A stretch of 43,957 bases of DNA from Chara braunii (Eukaryota; Streptophyta; Charophyceae; Charales; Characeae): assembly GCA_003427395.1 (NCBI GenBank), contig BFEA01000009.1:2327332-2371288 (forward strand). The letters are read 5' to 3'. Made by a program: the position numbers and the translations under genes. The notes under the pieces were generated by a model, which was not told where the DNA came from, did no database searches, and was given only the letters and a program-made list of their open reading frames with translations. Shown piece after piece: positions 1 through 11,295 of the stretch. How positions within the stretch are numbered: position 1 is the stretch's first letter; each line of letters opens with the position of its first letter.

Positions 1-48
1 GTGAATTTGTGTGTCTGTGTATGTGTGAATGTGTGTGTGTGTGTGTGA
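1..48. repeat. TG-rich microsatellite at left edge
   Basis: Imperfect TG repeat with interruptions (gtgtgtctgtgtatgtgtg) running to the edge of the left foldback arm. It is cut by the window start. Confidence 0.8.
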
Positions 49-51
49 ATG

Positions 52-658
52 CTCCTTTTTTTTTTTCGGGGGGGATGGGTAAACCCCCTAACACGGCTCA
101 GAAGGCCCATGCAGGCTCTCTGAAAGGTCCTCGCAGCCATGTGGCGCAGACCCCCCCCACCAAAATCGAGGCAGGTAGTGAGTATGAGGTAGACTACCAG
201 CTGGCTGAATATATAGTTAGGATTCAAGTTCAGGTTTGTGTTTCAGCAGTATGGGTTGGTGACGTAGCTAGGGTTGGTCTCTGCACGTGATTATCAGGGC
301 TTGGCTGCAGTACTCACCAAATGTGCAAAGCTAGAATGAATCTTCTGCAGAACATGGAATAATACGTCGCCATATGTTTTGTCTTTTGTGCATGTGCTGA
401 GCAGAGGCCCTTAGGGCCGCTGCACATATTCCTAAGAAAAGAAAAACGAGAAAAATCTCTCGTTTTTCCTTTTTTTTCTAAGCTACCAGAGTGGCCCGGG
501 GTCACTTGCCCGGCCGGGCCAAAAACAATTAAAAAATAAAAATAAAAAAAATAGTTTTAAAATTTTGTTTTTTTTTTCTAAATTTGGTGCAGAATTTCGA
601 TGTGACCCTGAGGCAAAAGTTGTTCAGTTTATTTTCCTGCATAACATAGTTTGTTTTC

Positions 659-700
<42 letters not shown>

Positions 701-1187
701 GGACCTTCCTTGGTCCTTGCACGGGCTGGCCACCGGGACCCGGGCGGCCCGGCTGGTAGCCTAGTTTTTTTTGTTTTTCTTTTTTCTCATTTTTTTTTTC
801 TCTTTTTATTTTTTTCTCGTTTTGCTTTTCTTAGGAATACGTGCAGTGGCCCTATGGGCCTGTACTCGGCACATGCACAGCGCCGTATTGTTCCATGTTC
901 TGCAGAAGATTCATTCTGGCTTTGCACATTTGGTGAGTAGTGCAGCCAAACCCTGAGAATCACGTGCAGAGCCTAACTACGTGAGCAACCCATAACTGCT
1001 GGAACACATACCTGAATTCGAATATTGAGTATATATTCGGCCAGCTCGTGCTCTATGTCATGTTCACTGCCTGCCTTGATTTTGGTGGGGGGGTCTGCGC
1101 TACATGGCTGCGACCCGTCAGATGGCCTGCATGGGTTGTCTGAGCTATGTCAGGGGGGATTCCCCCTCCCCCCCGAAAAAAAAAGGA
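52..1187. mobile_element. Large foldback element with ~470 bp inverted arms
   Basis: The left arm (about 52-520) and right arm (about 715-1187) are reverse complements with mismatches. Matching blocks include tttttttcggggggga at the outer end, the block around gcagccatgt, the block around ttctgcagaa, and the inner block with cctaagaaaag and gctaccag. The loop is an A/T-rich tract with a long T run at about 662-696. No coding capacity is supportable; short open frames in it are low-complexity. This is the architecture of a foldback or long-TIR MITE mobilised by a transposase supplied elsewhere. A rearranged third copy of the same arm lies at about 3390-3680. I could not define a target-site duplication. 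Confidence 0.8.
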
Positions 1188-1369
1188 CTCTTGACATATG
1201 GGCCTGATATGGCGGGGTGTAATGCGGTAGGGGGCGTAGGCCTCCTGAGGGGTCTTTTTTTGCACTTCCGGGGTTTGTTGAACAAGGCCCACCACCCCGT
1301 AGTCCGCAATGCGCACGCACGCCCCCCGGGGCCGCGTTCATTTTTTTCGTGCCACGTGGCGCGCAACGC

Positions 1370-1446
1370 GTTTGAACTCGAGTGAACAAGGCCCCGGGGG
1401 GTATGAACGCGCGCGTTTGAACGTGAACGCGCGTTCAGCGCATTCA
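1370..1446. repeat. GC-rich gaacgcg repeat patch, copy 1
   Basis: Short dense patch of palindromic gaacgcgcgttc-type motifs (tttgaacgtgaacgcgcgtt). Similar patches occur at 2936-3070 and 5236-5336, the last overlapping the 3' end of gene A1. The rest of 1188-1500 shows nothing I recognise. Confidence 0.5.
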
Positions 1447-1499
1447 CCTGGTTACATAGACTGACAGACCATAAATTGAAACTGGACTGAAGATCCAAG

Positions 1500-2700
1500 G
1501 CAATCACGTACTGAACATGATGGATTAAGTGTGGATTTCATTGCACTTCCATAAATTTTGTAACTTAAAAGCCGTTACGGTAATAACATGGAGTTGTCAG
1601 AAGAACTTCAAGTTCAACTGTTACACTCAATGCAATGAGAGACTAAATAACAAATTGAATGTTGAACTCTCGATTTCATCACACCTTGCTCGATTTTGTG
1701 TGAGCATTGAATCGAACCTTTTTTACATGACATTGTGACTCGCATTCATTTATTGGAACTCAATTGGCCTTTACTCTTCGATTGAGTTCCAATTTATGCA
1801 AGGCACACCTGATTCAGTTACGTCTTTAAGTCCAAAATTATTAAAGTGCGATGGAATCCATACTTAAACCATCTCGTTTACTGTGTGATGACCTTTACTC
1901 TTCGATTGAGTTCGAAGTGTGACTTTAAGGCAATCAAACGGTAAACGAGATTGTTTAAGTATGGATTCTGTCGCACTTCGATAATTTATGTACTAAGTTA
2001 CACTTTAAAAGACGTGACTGATGCGACTTTCATAAATTAGATCTCAATCGAAGAGTAAAGACAATCACACGGTAAACAAGATGGTTTAAGTATGGATGTC
2101 ATCGCACTTCGGTAATTTAGGTACTACTAACTTAAAAGACGTAACTGGACCAGGTATGCCTTGCATAAATTGGAACTCAATCGAAGGTTTAAGTATAAAT
2201 GTCATCGCACTTCGGTAATTTATGTACTACTAACTTAAAAGACGTAACTAGACAAGGTGTGTCTTGCACAAATTGGAACTCGATCGAAGAGTAAAGGTCA
2301 TCACACGGTAAACGAGATGGTTTAAGTATAAATTCTATCGCACTTCAATAATTTTGGACTCCATCGCACTTCGACTTATGTTTAACTTAACAGACGTAAC
2401 TGGCATGTCATTATCATGCATTGAAATTCACTCCAACAGTGAACGTAATGAGACACTGAACGAGAAGGTTGCGAATGACCTTTGAGTCTGCATCACACTT
2501 CGATTAATTTCGTATACCACTGAGCATTGAATCGGACGTACTTTACATGACATTGTGTGAAGAAGAAACTAGATGTCAATCGAAGAGTCAATGCAATCAC
2601 ACGGTAAACAAGATGGTTTAAGTATGGATTCCGACGCACTTCGATAAATAAGCATAAACTAACATGACATTGTCATATTGAACTTCAATTTAAGTGAGTA
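1500..2700. repeat. Degenerate array of ~120-160 bp units in both orientations
   Basis: The phrases aactcaatcgaagagtaaag, acggtaaacgagatggttta, gtatggattc, atcgcacttcgataattta and cttaaaagacgtaact recur in this order about five times on the plus strand from about 1920 to 2680. They appear in reverse complement at about 1745-1920. This is a decayed tandem array with an inversion. AT-rich, no gene seen. The following stretch 2700-2935 shows nothing further. Confidence 0.75.
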
Positions 2701-2935
2701 TCATGGATTCCGTTTCACTTCAAGAAACATCGTAATCATGAAAAATTAAAAGTTGAAAATTGTATGCACACGTGCGAGAAATCGTAAATGCAAGACTGAA
2801 CTACTTGTAAATTAAATGCTATGAGCCAACTCAAGATCAAACTACATCTAAAATAAATACTACGAACGGCCACAATCTAAACTTTCTAAAATTTTATACC
2901 AGCGTGCCAGCATCCCATGACCTGTGTGTCCTATT

Positions 2936-3070
2936 AACGGAGAACGCGCGAAATTCAACGCCGTTGAACCCGTTCAACGGGCCTGAGGCCCCCCGTTAAA
3001 TCGCGTTTAACGCAAAAACGGCGGTGTTCCGTTGAATTTTGAAAAACGGAACCACCGCGTTGGGCCTCGG
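2936..3070. repeat. GC-rich gaacgcg repeat patch, copy 2
   Basis: Contains nested short palindromes such as ttgaacccgttcaacggg and variants of aacgcg. It shares its vocabulary with the patches at 1370-1446 and 5236-5336. 3070-3250 is A-rich non-coding sequence. Confidence 0.5.
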
Positions 3071-3389
3071 ACACATGGCCCTACGCGCCCAGACACTAAA
3101 AACAAGAAAAATAAAAATAAAAAAATGACCCCTGTTAACAGGGTGGGGTGGCCAAACATGCCCCTCCCTCCCGAAATTCAAATAGCAAGAGGGAAAAAAA
3201 GTAAGGGTCACCACATACCCCAAGACTGGGAGCACATGTGTGTGCATGTGGATGCATTTCCTTTTTTTTTTTTTTTTTTTTTTTTCACAAATGTTGCAAT
3301 CTAGTCGTCCAGTCTCATTTCCGAAGGGTCCCTACGAGTAAGCAAGGACCCTTCATGAAGCAGCGACTTGGAAACTGTCTGTGTGGCCC

Positions 3390-3680
3390 GAGAATATATA
3401 GTCTGGATTCAAATTCAGGTCTGTGGCAATCTGTGCAGCTTAGTTATGGGTCACAAATTCTTTGTGTTCTCGTTTTTTTTTTTTTTTCTCTTCTTTCTTT
3501 TGTTTTCCCGTTTTTTTTTTGTTTTCTTATTTTTCTTCTGTTTTTTCTCGTTTTTCTTTTTTTAGGAATACGTGAAGTGGCCCTAAGGGCTTCTACTCAC
3601 CACATGCACAAAAGACAATCATATGGCGGTGTATTATTCCACGTTCTAGCAGAAGATCCATTCATTGTTTTTTTTTTTTT
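3390..3680. mobile_element. Partial, rearranged copy of the 1.1 kb foldback element
   Basis: Contains gaatatatagtctggattca followed by a T-rich tract and then taggaatacgtgaagtggcc, a catatggcg block and ttctagcagaagatccattc. These are the outer and inner blocks of the foldback arm at 52-1187, rejoined with the middle missing. It keeps the aaagacaatcatatggcg stretch that the right arm at 815-930 has lost. Confidence 0.65.
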
Positions 3681-3681
3681 T

Positions 3682-4220
3682 TGAAAGCCCAGGGTGTTGT
3701 AGAGGCCAAGGACCAGACCCGTGGTGATTGTTGGTAGCAACAGGGATAGGCCACCTACACTACCCATCCCCACGTTAATACTTCCAGCACACCCCCTGTC
3801 CCTACTATCCTACCTCATTGTGACCAACACTCAGGACCATCACCCTACCAATATTGAAGGCAATTTCGACCAGACAGCAGTGTGAGCCCGGTTCTCAGCT
3901 GTTTTTCGGGTTCACTCGGGGTAGACTGTGAGGTCCCCGGCCTCAACATTTTCATTGATAATATCAGCCTTGGGCATTGGGCCCGTTGTTTAAAAAAAAA
4001 AAAAAAAAAGTTATTTCCCGTTGCAACAAAAAAAAAAAAAAAGACAAGCACCAGGGGCATGGTCCCACTAGCAACCGGATAGGATAGAAAAGAGTTTGTA
4101 CGGCAGTTGAGTGACCCAAATCCTGCAGTGCAGTACTCGTGATCCCACGGTCAGTGTTTTACATGTATTACTCGAAAAAGTAAGGAAATCTTCGTTCCCC
4201 TCCTCCTCTCCTTAACACTG
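3682..4220. other. Unassigned non-coding stretch
   Basis: Moderate-GC unique-looking sequence with two A runs (about 3991-4009 and 4027-4042). No open frame worth calling, no tRNA-like B box and no snRNA signature that I recognise. Confidence 0.5.
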
Positions 4221-4419
4221 GGCATGCCCGTGCAAAGACAACTTCCCGCCAGAATCTTTTCAATCGGTTGGGGGTGTGGCCAACCCCAAACGAGGTTGGG
4301 GTCGGCCTTAGCCCACTGGATAGAAGATTTTCAGCATTTTACTTGCTGTTGTCCAATTATCTCATTGGGTGGAGCCCTGCTTCAATCACGGAGTATATGG
4401 AGGGTGTCAGGATCACTGC

Positions 4420-4695
4420 TGTCAGTTTTTTTGTTTTTTTTTTTTGGCCTTTCTCCTGTTTTCTCAGCCCAAAAATTTATAATAAACCTATCTGGCCGCT
4501 GCCACTCAGTGTCACACTGGATCGGCCACGCTTCTATCGGACTGCTAATGGGACCACACCCCATTAGCAGACGGATTGGAGTGTGGGCGATCCAGTGTGA
4601 CACCGAGTGGCAGCGGCCTGACAGGTTCATTACGAGTTCCTGGGCTGAGAAAACAGGAGAAAGGCAAAAAAAAAACAAAAAAGAACAGAGACCTC
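4420..4695. mobile_element. Short foldback/MITE-like palindrome
   Basis: Left arm (about 4424-4555) and right arm (about 4560-4690) are reverse complements at roughly 85 percent by eye. Matching blocks include cctttctcctgttttctcag, ggccgctgccactc, gtgtcacactggatcg and ctgctaatggg. The hairpin is almost without a loop. The arms end in T-rich and A-rich tracts. It has no coding potential; open frames across it are shadows of the palindrome. Confidence 0.8.
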
Positions 4696-4725
4696 CCACT
4701 GGAAATCACGGCAGAGTGCTTCCCA

Positions 4726-4753
4726 ACCATCAGATCACAAATGATCTGATGGT
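4726..4753. repeat. Perfect 12 bp hairpin
   Basis: Arms accatcagatca (4726-4737) and tgatctgatggt (4742-4753) with a 4-base loop. It lies just outside the right end of the 4.4-4.7 kb foldback. Confidence 0.8.
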
Positions 4754-4947
4754 GGTGGTTACAACAACAGTGAACGAAGCAGGCCAAATCAGGGAGTCTA
4801 CCCAACAGGTACTCTACCCAGCAAGATTACCTAAGCCATGCAGGCCAAAAAATATGTTGTTTATGGTTTTGATTTTTTTTAAAATATACGAGGTTATAAA
4901 AAAAATAAAAATAAAAAAAATTATTGTACATCTTTGAAAGATCTACA

Positions 4948-4951
<4 letters not shown>

Positions 4952-5000
<49 letters not shown>
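4952..5000. repeat. (TA)n microsatellite
   Basis: About 24 uninterrupted TA dinucleotides. It separates two copies of an AT-rich module (about 4863-4950 and 5098-5185) that share a gattttttttaaaatat start and an agatctac end. Confidence 0.9.
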
Positions 5001-5002
<2 letters not shown>

Positions 5003-5145
5003 CTGTTTTTGTTTAAGCCCTTAAAAAATCTCTGTGAAACCAAAAAAAAAAAAGACTTGTGTCAATTTTTGCTTTTGTTTTTTCATTGTGCTTATGTTTT
5101 TGATTTTTTTAAAATATGTTAAAATCTCAAAAAATAAAAATAAAA

Positions 5146-5186
5146 ATATGGGGTCGTAGACCTCGAAAAGATCTACGACCCCATAT
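5146..5186. repeat. 15 bp-arm hairpin in duplicated AT-rich module
   Basis: Arms atatggggtcgtaga (5146-5160) and tctacgaccccatat (5172-5186) are exact reverse complements around an 11-base loop. A degenerate counterpart (agatctacaaccctatat) precedes the TA microsatellite at about 4939-4957. It is followed by a T run, so a plus-strand transcript would fold like a hairpin-plus-U-tract. In a eukaryote this is not good evidence of a terminator. Confidence 0.7.
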
Positions 5187-5235
5187 ATTTTTTTTGTTTT
5201 TTCGATTATGTTTAGCCTAGGAAAAAAATAATTGC

Positions 5236-5336
5236 GGAACCCGTTTTTTTCCGTCCAACCCGCGTTCAAACGGGGATTGAACGCGAATTCAATGCGCGTT
5301 GAATTTTTAAACGCGAAACCCGCGTTAAATCCAATT
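5236..5336. repeat. GC-rich gaacgcg repeat patch, copy 3
   Basis: Repeated gttcaaacg, gaacgcgaattc and gcgcgttgaat motifs, like the patches at 1370 and 2936. Its right edge overlaps the last codons and stop of gene A1. Confidence 0.5.
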
Positions 5337-6146
5337 TCGGACACACATCCCATGACAGCCAAACCCGTATAAGACATTCATTGATGACTCGAAAGCAAGG
5401 GTTTGTGGCCGTCCCTTCGTCGCCACATTTGAGAACACCGAAATGTATTTCATCCTTACAAACCTACCGATACCTGCCAAGGACTTACCGATGGCGTCAC
5501 GCACACAACATGCTACTTGCTCTACCTCACGCCACTTGTGAACCTCATTAATTTGACCGGCAATCTCCAAATCGAACTGTCCGTTCTTGTAGAGAAGGCG
5601 CAGATTCCCCATGTTGCGACCATAGATTCTAAGCTCGTTGCAATAAACTAGCATTACAGCGTCTACCAAAGTCCGCTTTCGGTTTGAACATGCCACACAC
5701 AACACCCTGCAAAAGTCAGAACCGGCCAAAGGCAACCGTATGCAACAGTACGCCACATCCTTTGGCCGTATTCCAGCACCGTGCAACGAATATACTTCCA
5801 AAAATGGATTGTAGGATGCACAATCCAACAACTCTTGTGTCAAGTCCGCAGACCACACTCGAGACGACCTCGTGACGTTGTCCAGGCGAAGGTAAAACCG
5901 CTTATTCTCTTCCTGTCTGAGCGTGGCGTGCAGGGACGGAAGTTGCCTGACGCCAATGGCATGATGAGGTACTTTGATCAGATTCCCCCATTCCATCGTG
6001 GAAGCCAACTTGTACTCCTTATGCCATGGACGTTTCCTTGCCAAAATCGTTCTATCCCATGTTGCCTCGGACCACGCATCGAGAGGCTTGTCCAAGAAGG
6101 GGACGACGCTCATCCAGGGGTCGTTTTCGAACTCCGTTGTCATCAA
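5325..6146 (-). CDS. Gene A1: unknown family A protein, intact core
   Basis: I do not recognise this protein. It is a 273-codon open frame and the best preserved of three paralogues (A2 at 13265, A3 at 15414). Blocks shared by all three are FENDPWM near the start (FEEDPWM in A2), QELLDCA with FLE about 10 residues later, a SYCCV-like block (AYCCIRL here), RVLC followed by LVDAVMLV and NEL, WREVE with VRDAIGKSL, and FVRMKYISVFS near residue 240. Cysteines are frequent but form no clear zinc finger; no signal peptide or membrane segment is visible. A likely splice acceptor (tgtgtag read on the minus strand, complement of 6251-6252) lies about 105 bases upstream and matches one at the same place in A2, so there may be an upstream exon. 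An in-frame TAG sits just before the start used here. The gene follows the transposase-like relic T1 on the same strand, which suggests a passenger gene. Confidence 0.6.
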   Translation of the reverse strand: MMTTEFENDPWMSVVPFLDKPLDAWSEATWDRTILARKRPWHKEYKLASTMEWGNLIKVPHHAIGVRQLPSLHATLRQEENKRFYLRLDNVTRSSRVWSADLTQELLDCASYNPFLEVYSLHGAGIRPKDVAYCCIRLPLAGSDFCRVLCVACSNRKRTLVDAVMLVYCNELRIYGRNMGNLRLLYKNGQFDLEIAGQINEVHKWREVEQVACCVRDAIGKSLAGIGRFVRMKYISVFSNVATKGRPQTLAFESSMNVLYGFGCHGMCVRNWI

Positions 6147-6552
6147 CTAGAGAATTTCGGTGTTGTCTCCCGAACCACGCAATCCGCATGCACAAGGGTG
6201 AATGGGTTACGCATAATCATGTCAATGGGCCATGACTCCTGTCGCACTCCCTACACAAAACATGAAATGCAAACACAAATGAAAATAAAATGTCAAAAAC
6301 GTAGAAAAATCGCCTCCATGATGAACTTAACTTCAAAAATTGTTAAACCATCACCCAACCATCTTTAAAGATTCAACCCTAGACCGTGGGAAAAACCCGC
6401 CACGCAAAATCATCGCAATTGACTAAGTTAAAAAAGAATATGCTCCCTTCCGAATTCCCGTCCGTCCGAACAATTATTTTCAAAAATCCTACTCCCTTAC
6501 TCTATTGGGCGGATGTGCACTCGTCGCTCTTGTCCCCTGCATCTACACTCGC
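6147..6552. other. Spacer between T1 and A1
   Basis: Moderately AT-rich. It holds the acceptor-like tgtgtag (complement of about 6251-6257) and a T-rich stretch on the minus strand that would serve as its polypyrimidine tract. It probably contains the end of an A1 intron and the T1 3' region. Nothing else seen. Confidence 0.4.
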
Positions 6553-9397
6553 TTAACCAGATGGACTTAGATCTAGAAGTGCAGCTTCAACATTCAGTCG
6601 AACATTCGAAGGAATGACAAGTCCAGTCGTGAATGGTTTTGTACCTCGGACCAGTCTCTCCAATCCAAAAGCGATCGAGTCGGCATACTGCCATTGTGTC
6701 TGCTCAGTCATTTTCCATCGTTTTTCCCTGAGTTCTCATACAGTTGTCCGAGCGTCTTTGCTCTCCCAGTCGGCACTTAGTATTCCACTAGCACTTGATT
6801 ATAATTTTGCGAATCATTTTCAACAATCACCCGAGAAAGAGCTTTGCCCACCCAGATTGACACATCGCTGGACAAATCATCGTCGGAGGGGCGAAGGATA
6901 AGAAAATAACCCACGTCTACATGCATGAGGGGGTCGAAACTAGTCTTCGGGCGATCTTTTCTTCGTCCAACAAATAGGGTTCCCTTTCGTCGATGTTGAC
7001 ACTGCAAGGAGAAGGTTGTTGATCGCTTTCGAGCAGCCGTGGTCTTGGCCAAAAACTTTCCAGAGGTTGTGAGGACAACCCGTTGGCGATGATCTCATCC
7101 CCATGTTTGATAACCTCTTCCCAGTAACACAAAGCTTTTTCTCTCCTACTCACCTCATGGTCGTTGTAAGTGCACCCCGTTGACCGCCTGCTCTCCAGCA
7201 ACTCGCGGAATCGAATAACCCCATTTTTGTCGTTACAATAGTCATTTCGAGAAAGGGGTTGCACAAGAGGCGGGTCAAACAGCCACGAAGGACCTACATA
7301 GCTTTCATCGGGGNTTTGATTGAACCAACAAATCGGACCTTCCTCGGACGACCAGTTGTCGTCATCGCAAAACTCCTTGTACAACATGCCCAGATTATAA
7401 AAATTTAAGCAAGTGCGGTTTCGAAATACCAGTAATGTCCGACGCAACGCAAGGGTCTACTATACATTTGGGAGGCTTTTTGTGGGATTGCTGTATGAGC
7501 TCGTAGAACTCGTCCATAGTATAAGCGTCTATGTCTTTCAATTTCTTCGAGAAAACGCTGAAAGTAGCGTCAACGTCTGTATGGGTATGTCCTACCAGCA
7601 TGAAACCTATTTCTATCTCTTAGAAAACTATGAACTTAACCAAGAGCACAGTTAGTGCACATATGTACTTGTTCTTGTTTTCGCGCCAATAATTATCTGC
7701 TTGAATGCGCAAATACGGTGGCAGTGGCGTCCCGCTCCCTTGAATTTTGACAAGGGTTCTCATAAAACAAGTAGCGACTGTGTTCGAATCGTGTTTGAAA
7801 TATAGAAACCACGTGTACACATATATATTAGGGTCTCTACCGTGTGCAATGACGCCCGTCAGATTCGTCTTCATCATGATCTCGTGCCTAAGTGCTTTCG
7901 AGTAGTTCGTCTGACCAATATGGAGGATAGTTGTCTTCTTCTGATCCATGCCGTCAATGATGAGACACAAACGCTCGTTCGGACGGATCATCGAATCATT
8001 TTTCGCTCGACTATAGTCCAATCTGTGTTCAACTTGCTTCCTTTGGTGAACTTTCATATCCTCTGGAGCTTCTTCTCGATCTCGAGGAAGAGCAACATAT
8101 TGTATACGTTCCTTCAGTTCATGACAGGCGGCACACTTTGTGAACGTGTTAGAGTGCGCGAGGAAAACGTGGAAAAAGTGTTTCCGCCATAATTTATAAA
8201 AGTTGGACTCAGACACGACCGCGATGCCAACAGCCATAAAGTCTGATTTGATTGACTTATAAATTGATCTCTTCGTAAAAGCAGCTGGGAATCGAAGTTT
8301 CGGTCTGGAAACCCCACCTTCGGTAGCCACCTCAATCGACATGCTATCCGCATGACACTCGATGAACGTTCTCATGCTGGCAAGCATGACGACCGTTTTA
8401 TTGGTAGGCCGATATCTACACGTCAGGCCATGCTCGGAACGCACAAAGTCATTGTCGAAGTGCTTTTTGTAGCTATAAAACGTATTACGCGAGACACCGA
8501 GTACATTGCAGTATGCCTTGACGCACATTGAACGTTCGAACTCCACAGGGCGGACACGTTTTTGTCCACCCTCATTTACCGTGAAATCTTTAATACTTTT
8601 CATCCACCACTCAACTCGCTCTACCGGACTCTTACAGTACAGTCCTTGTCTAACCTTTCTCACTTCCTCAGGCGACACGTCGTAACAACAGCGAGTCTTG
8701 CAACATGCCATGCCTCTCACCATGAGCAGTTTTTTTTCGAACAGCATGTTTCTCGCTCGTACTGTTCTTTCCTCCTAGCGTTCCTATTAGTCATGCTATA
8801 CGTTCGTCTTTCGCCTGGTAAAGGTGCGGGCAAAATTTGTAGTATCGCCCTTCTTTCTACATCACCCCCGCTATATGCTTCCGACCCTGGCTGACTCTGA
8901 ACTCGAATTGCATCATCACTTCGCACTTGTGTCGGATTCGCCCGTGCTGTGGAAAGTTCCTCCGAAGAATAGTCGGTGGCAACCAACTTCGTAGTACTCG
9001 AGCTAGCGCGAAGCAAAGGTGCAGTGGAAGAGGACTATTGTCCAAACGAGTAATCAGTGGTCACCAACTTCTCACTCTTGTCATCCGATGTTGCGAAAGA
9101 AGCAACCATCGACAAACAAGTGATGTGCGCCGAAGTTGTCCGGTGCACCTTGTGAAGAATGTCGAACTCGATTTGGGAGGCAGACGGTTCTTCGCCTGTG
9201 GACGGTGTCGCCAAATCCATAGGCAATTGGATGCAACCCCCAAAGCTCTCACGAAAAGCGAGACTTCGTTTTCTGGGGAAAGTTGCAGTGGACTGTTGGA
9301 ATGGCGAACTGTCCGAAGAGCTTGTTGGGGCCAACTCTAGGTGTTGTGGCTGGTAATCTAAGTCGATGGCCTGTTCGGTTTCCGTACCCCGGTTCAT
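6553..9397 (-). pseudogene. T1: DUF7869-type transposase-like gene, broken
   Basis: The longest open block (7620-8747) has LIIDGMDQKKT near residue 262 and QADNYWRENKNKY near residue 349. After one stop (complement 7620-7622) it continues as GFMLVGHTHTDVDATFSVFS. Order and motifs match the DUF7869 family of eukaryotic, apparently transposon-derived proteins. The acidic residues of IDG and QADN and the GHTHxDxD block suggest an RNase H-like DDE nuclease, but that is inference. Upstream are a Cys-rich block (CCKTRCC) and a KCAAC pair. The N-terminal part (9397 to about 8750) is Ser/Thr-rich and repeats a TDYS-type motif. Damage: frameshifts near 8740 (in an A8 run), 7410, about 7000 and about 6690, stops at 7620-7622 and 6777-6779, and an n at 7314. 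The alignment to T2 continues to the TAA at 6553-6555. An acceptor-like ttttgcag (complement 9528-9529) may mark an earlier exon boundary. Confidence 0.75.
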
Positions 9398-9957
9398 TCG
9401 GCCGTTCGTTGAGTCGTCCTTGGCGCCGTCATGTAACCGTCGGTGTAGCGGATGCGATTTTCGTTAGCGAAATTGATTGAACTCTCCAGTGCGGAGTGAA
9501 CGGGTCATTCGAATTCGTCTCCACACCCTGCAAAACAGCGGAGCAAACTGTAAGCACGAATACTCAAGAATTAAGGGATCATCCCCCCCCCCCTAGTCCC
9601 CAGACCCGATCCCCGGCGTAGCATCTGAACAAGGCGAGCTCGTCTGTTGGCAGTTAAAGCCCCTGTGACAGATTTGCCGCATCTGGAAGGCACGGTTTGG
9701 CAGTCGGGTGGCACGAATGATCCGACAAACCACGATATGCGAAGTGCGCCGACATCCGAACTTGGCAAAGATCGAAATCCTTTGAATGCATTAATTGCAT
9801 GTGCCGAAGGGCATCCAAAATTTTCTTGCATCGACTCTGGCGTCAAGAATTCCGCCGATAGAAAACGGAGATACTCTTTCCCCTTTTGCTTTTTATACTT
9901 TTTTTCGTTGGACGTTGAAGTCCGTAGCGGTTGTCAAAGTCAAACCCCTTGACCTGT
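9398..9957. other. Region upstream of T1
   Basis: Holds the acceptor-like ctgttttgcag on the minus strand (AG at complement 9528-9529) followed by a possible short T1 exon. Further upstream is a 91-codon minus-strand frame (9571-9846) without recognisable features. A T1 promoter could lie here but I see no convincing TATA box. Confidence 0.35.
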
Positions 9958-10078
9958 TTAGCACTTGATTTGTTTGACGATCGAGCAGCTTGAAGAAGTG
10001 TGAAACAGTCATTGGTTGTCAGTGTGGATTGCCATTAGCACTCTTAGGGAATCTTGATGCGAAATCTCATTCCGGGTC

Positions 10079-10128
<50 letters not shown>

Positions 10129-10800
10129 AAATGGTCAGTATATGAGGTGTTGAAATAGCAATTGTTGCGGTGGGGCGTTTTGAGCCCTTTGTACATGAAT
10201 AGTCATTATTAAATGCAAATTAACACCTCAGTGTAAAAAAGGGCAGGGGCTCTTTGTATGACACCTTGACAATGTTGTTCTGGCTAGGTGTTGCCAACGA
10301 CTGTGACAGACAATACACGATTCAAAAGGGCATCCTATTGGGTATGTGGTGCCTGTTTTCCATAAAAGGTCAGGGGTTCAGCGCCCGACACCTTGCAAGT
10401 TGATGGACTGAACCCGTCAACTGTGGTCGGGAGGAACACCCAGCCTGGTGCACGACATTTGGCAAGTTGAACCCGCAAGTCGTCAGTACCCCTGCAACAA
10501 ATGTGTCCACCATTTATCTTCCCGGAAGGACCTTCTTCTTCGGTTGACAGATAGTAGTTGAACACCGAATCAATTGATAGTTAGTGGTATTCGACAGAGT
10601 ACCTTAAGGAAGTTGCCAAACAGTCGTTCGCTCTCGATGCCGATTGCCAATTGCAGTCTTAGGGGGCCTTGATGCTGGTTCCTGATCTGTTTGGCGATCG
10701 AGCAACTTGACGAAGTGTGAAACAGTCATTGGTTGTCTGTGTGGATTGTCATTAGTACTCTGAGGGAATCTTGATGCGAAATTTGATTCCGGGTCGTGAN

Positions 10801-10874
<74 letters not shown>

Positions 10875-11260
10875 NNAGCCGTGANTGGGAGATGGCCCGA
10901 ACTCCTACCCTNACNCCGGAAAGGNACTGACAGATACTGGTTGAACAGGGAATCAATTCGCAGTTTTCGGTGTTTGACAGATAACCTTAAGGAAGTGCGA
11001 AACAGTCGTTGGCTGGCTGTGTGGCTTGGCATTAGCCTTAAAGGAATGTTCTCGACCAGTTTGATGTTAGGTCGTGATATGTTTGGTGACTGAGAACCTT
11101 CAAGAAGCGTCAAACAGTCGTTGGTTGTGTGTGCGGATTGCCATTACCACTCTCAGGGAACCTCGATGATGGGTGTGGATTTGACTCCCGCAGGTTATCA
11201 GTTGCCGACCAGTGTTTGATGTTGAAGTTCGCCATGGGACTAGTTTGGGGGGGGGGGAGA

Positions 11261-11295
<35 letters not shown>

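Noticed and set aside
3682-4010. snRNA or tRNA-derived SINE
   Set aside because: No U1-U6 core and no A or B box could be identified.
9571-9846. 91-codon minus-strand frame upstream of T1
   Set aside because: No counterpart upstream of T2 that I could align and no recognisable feature.
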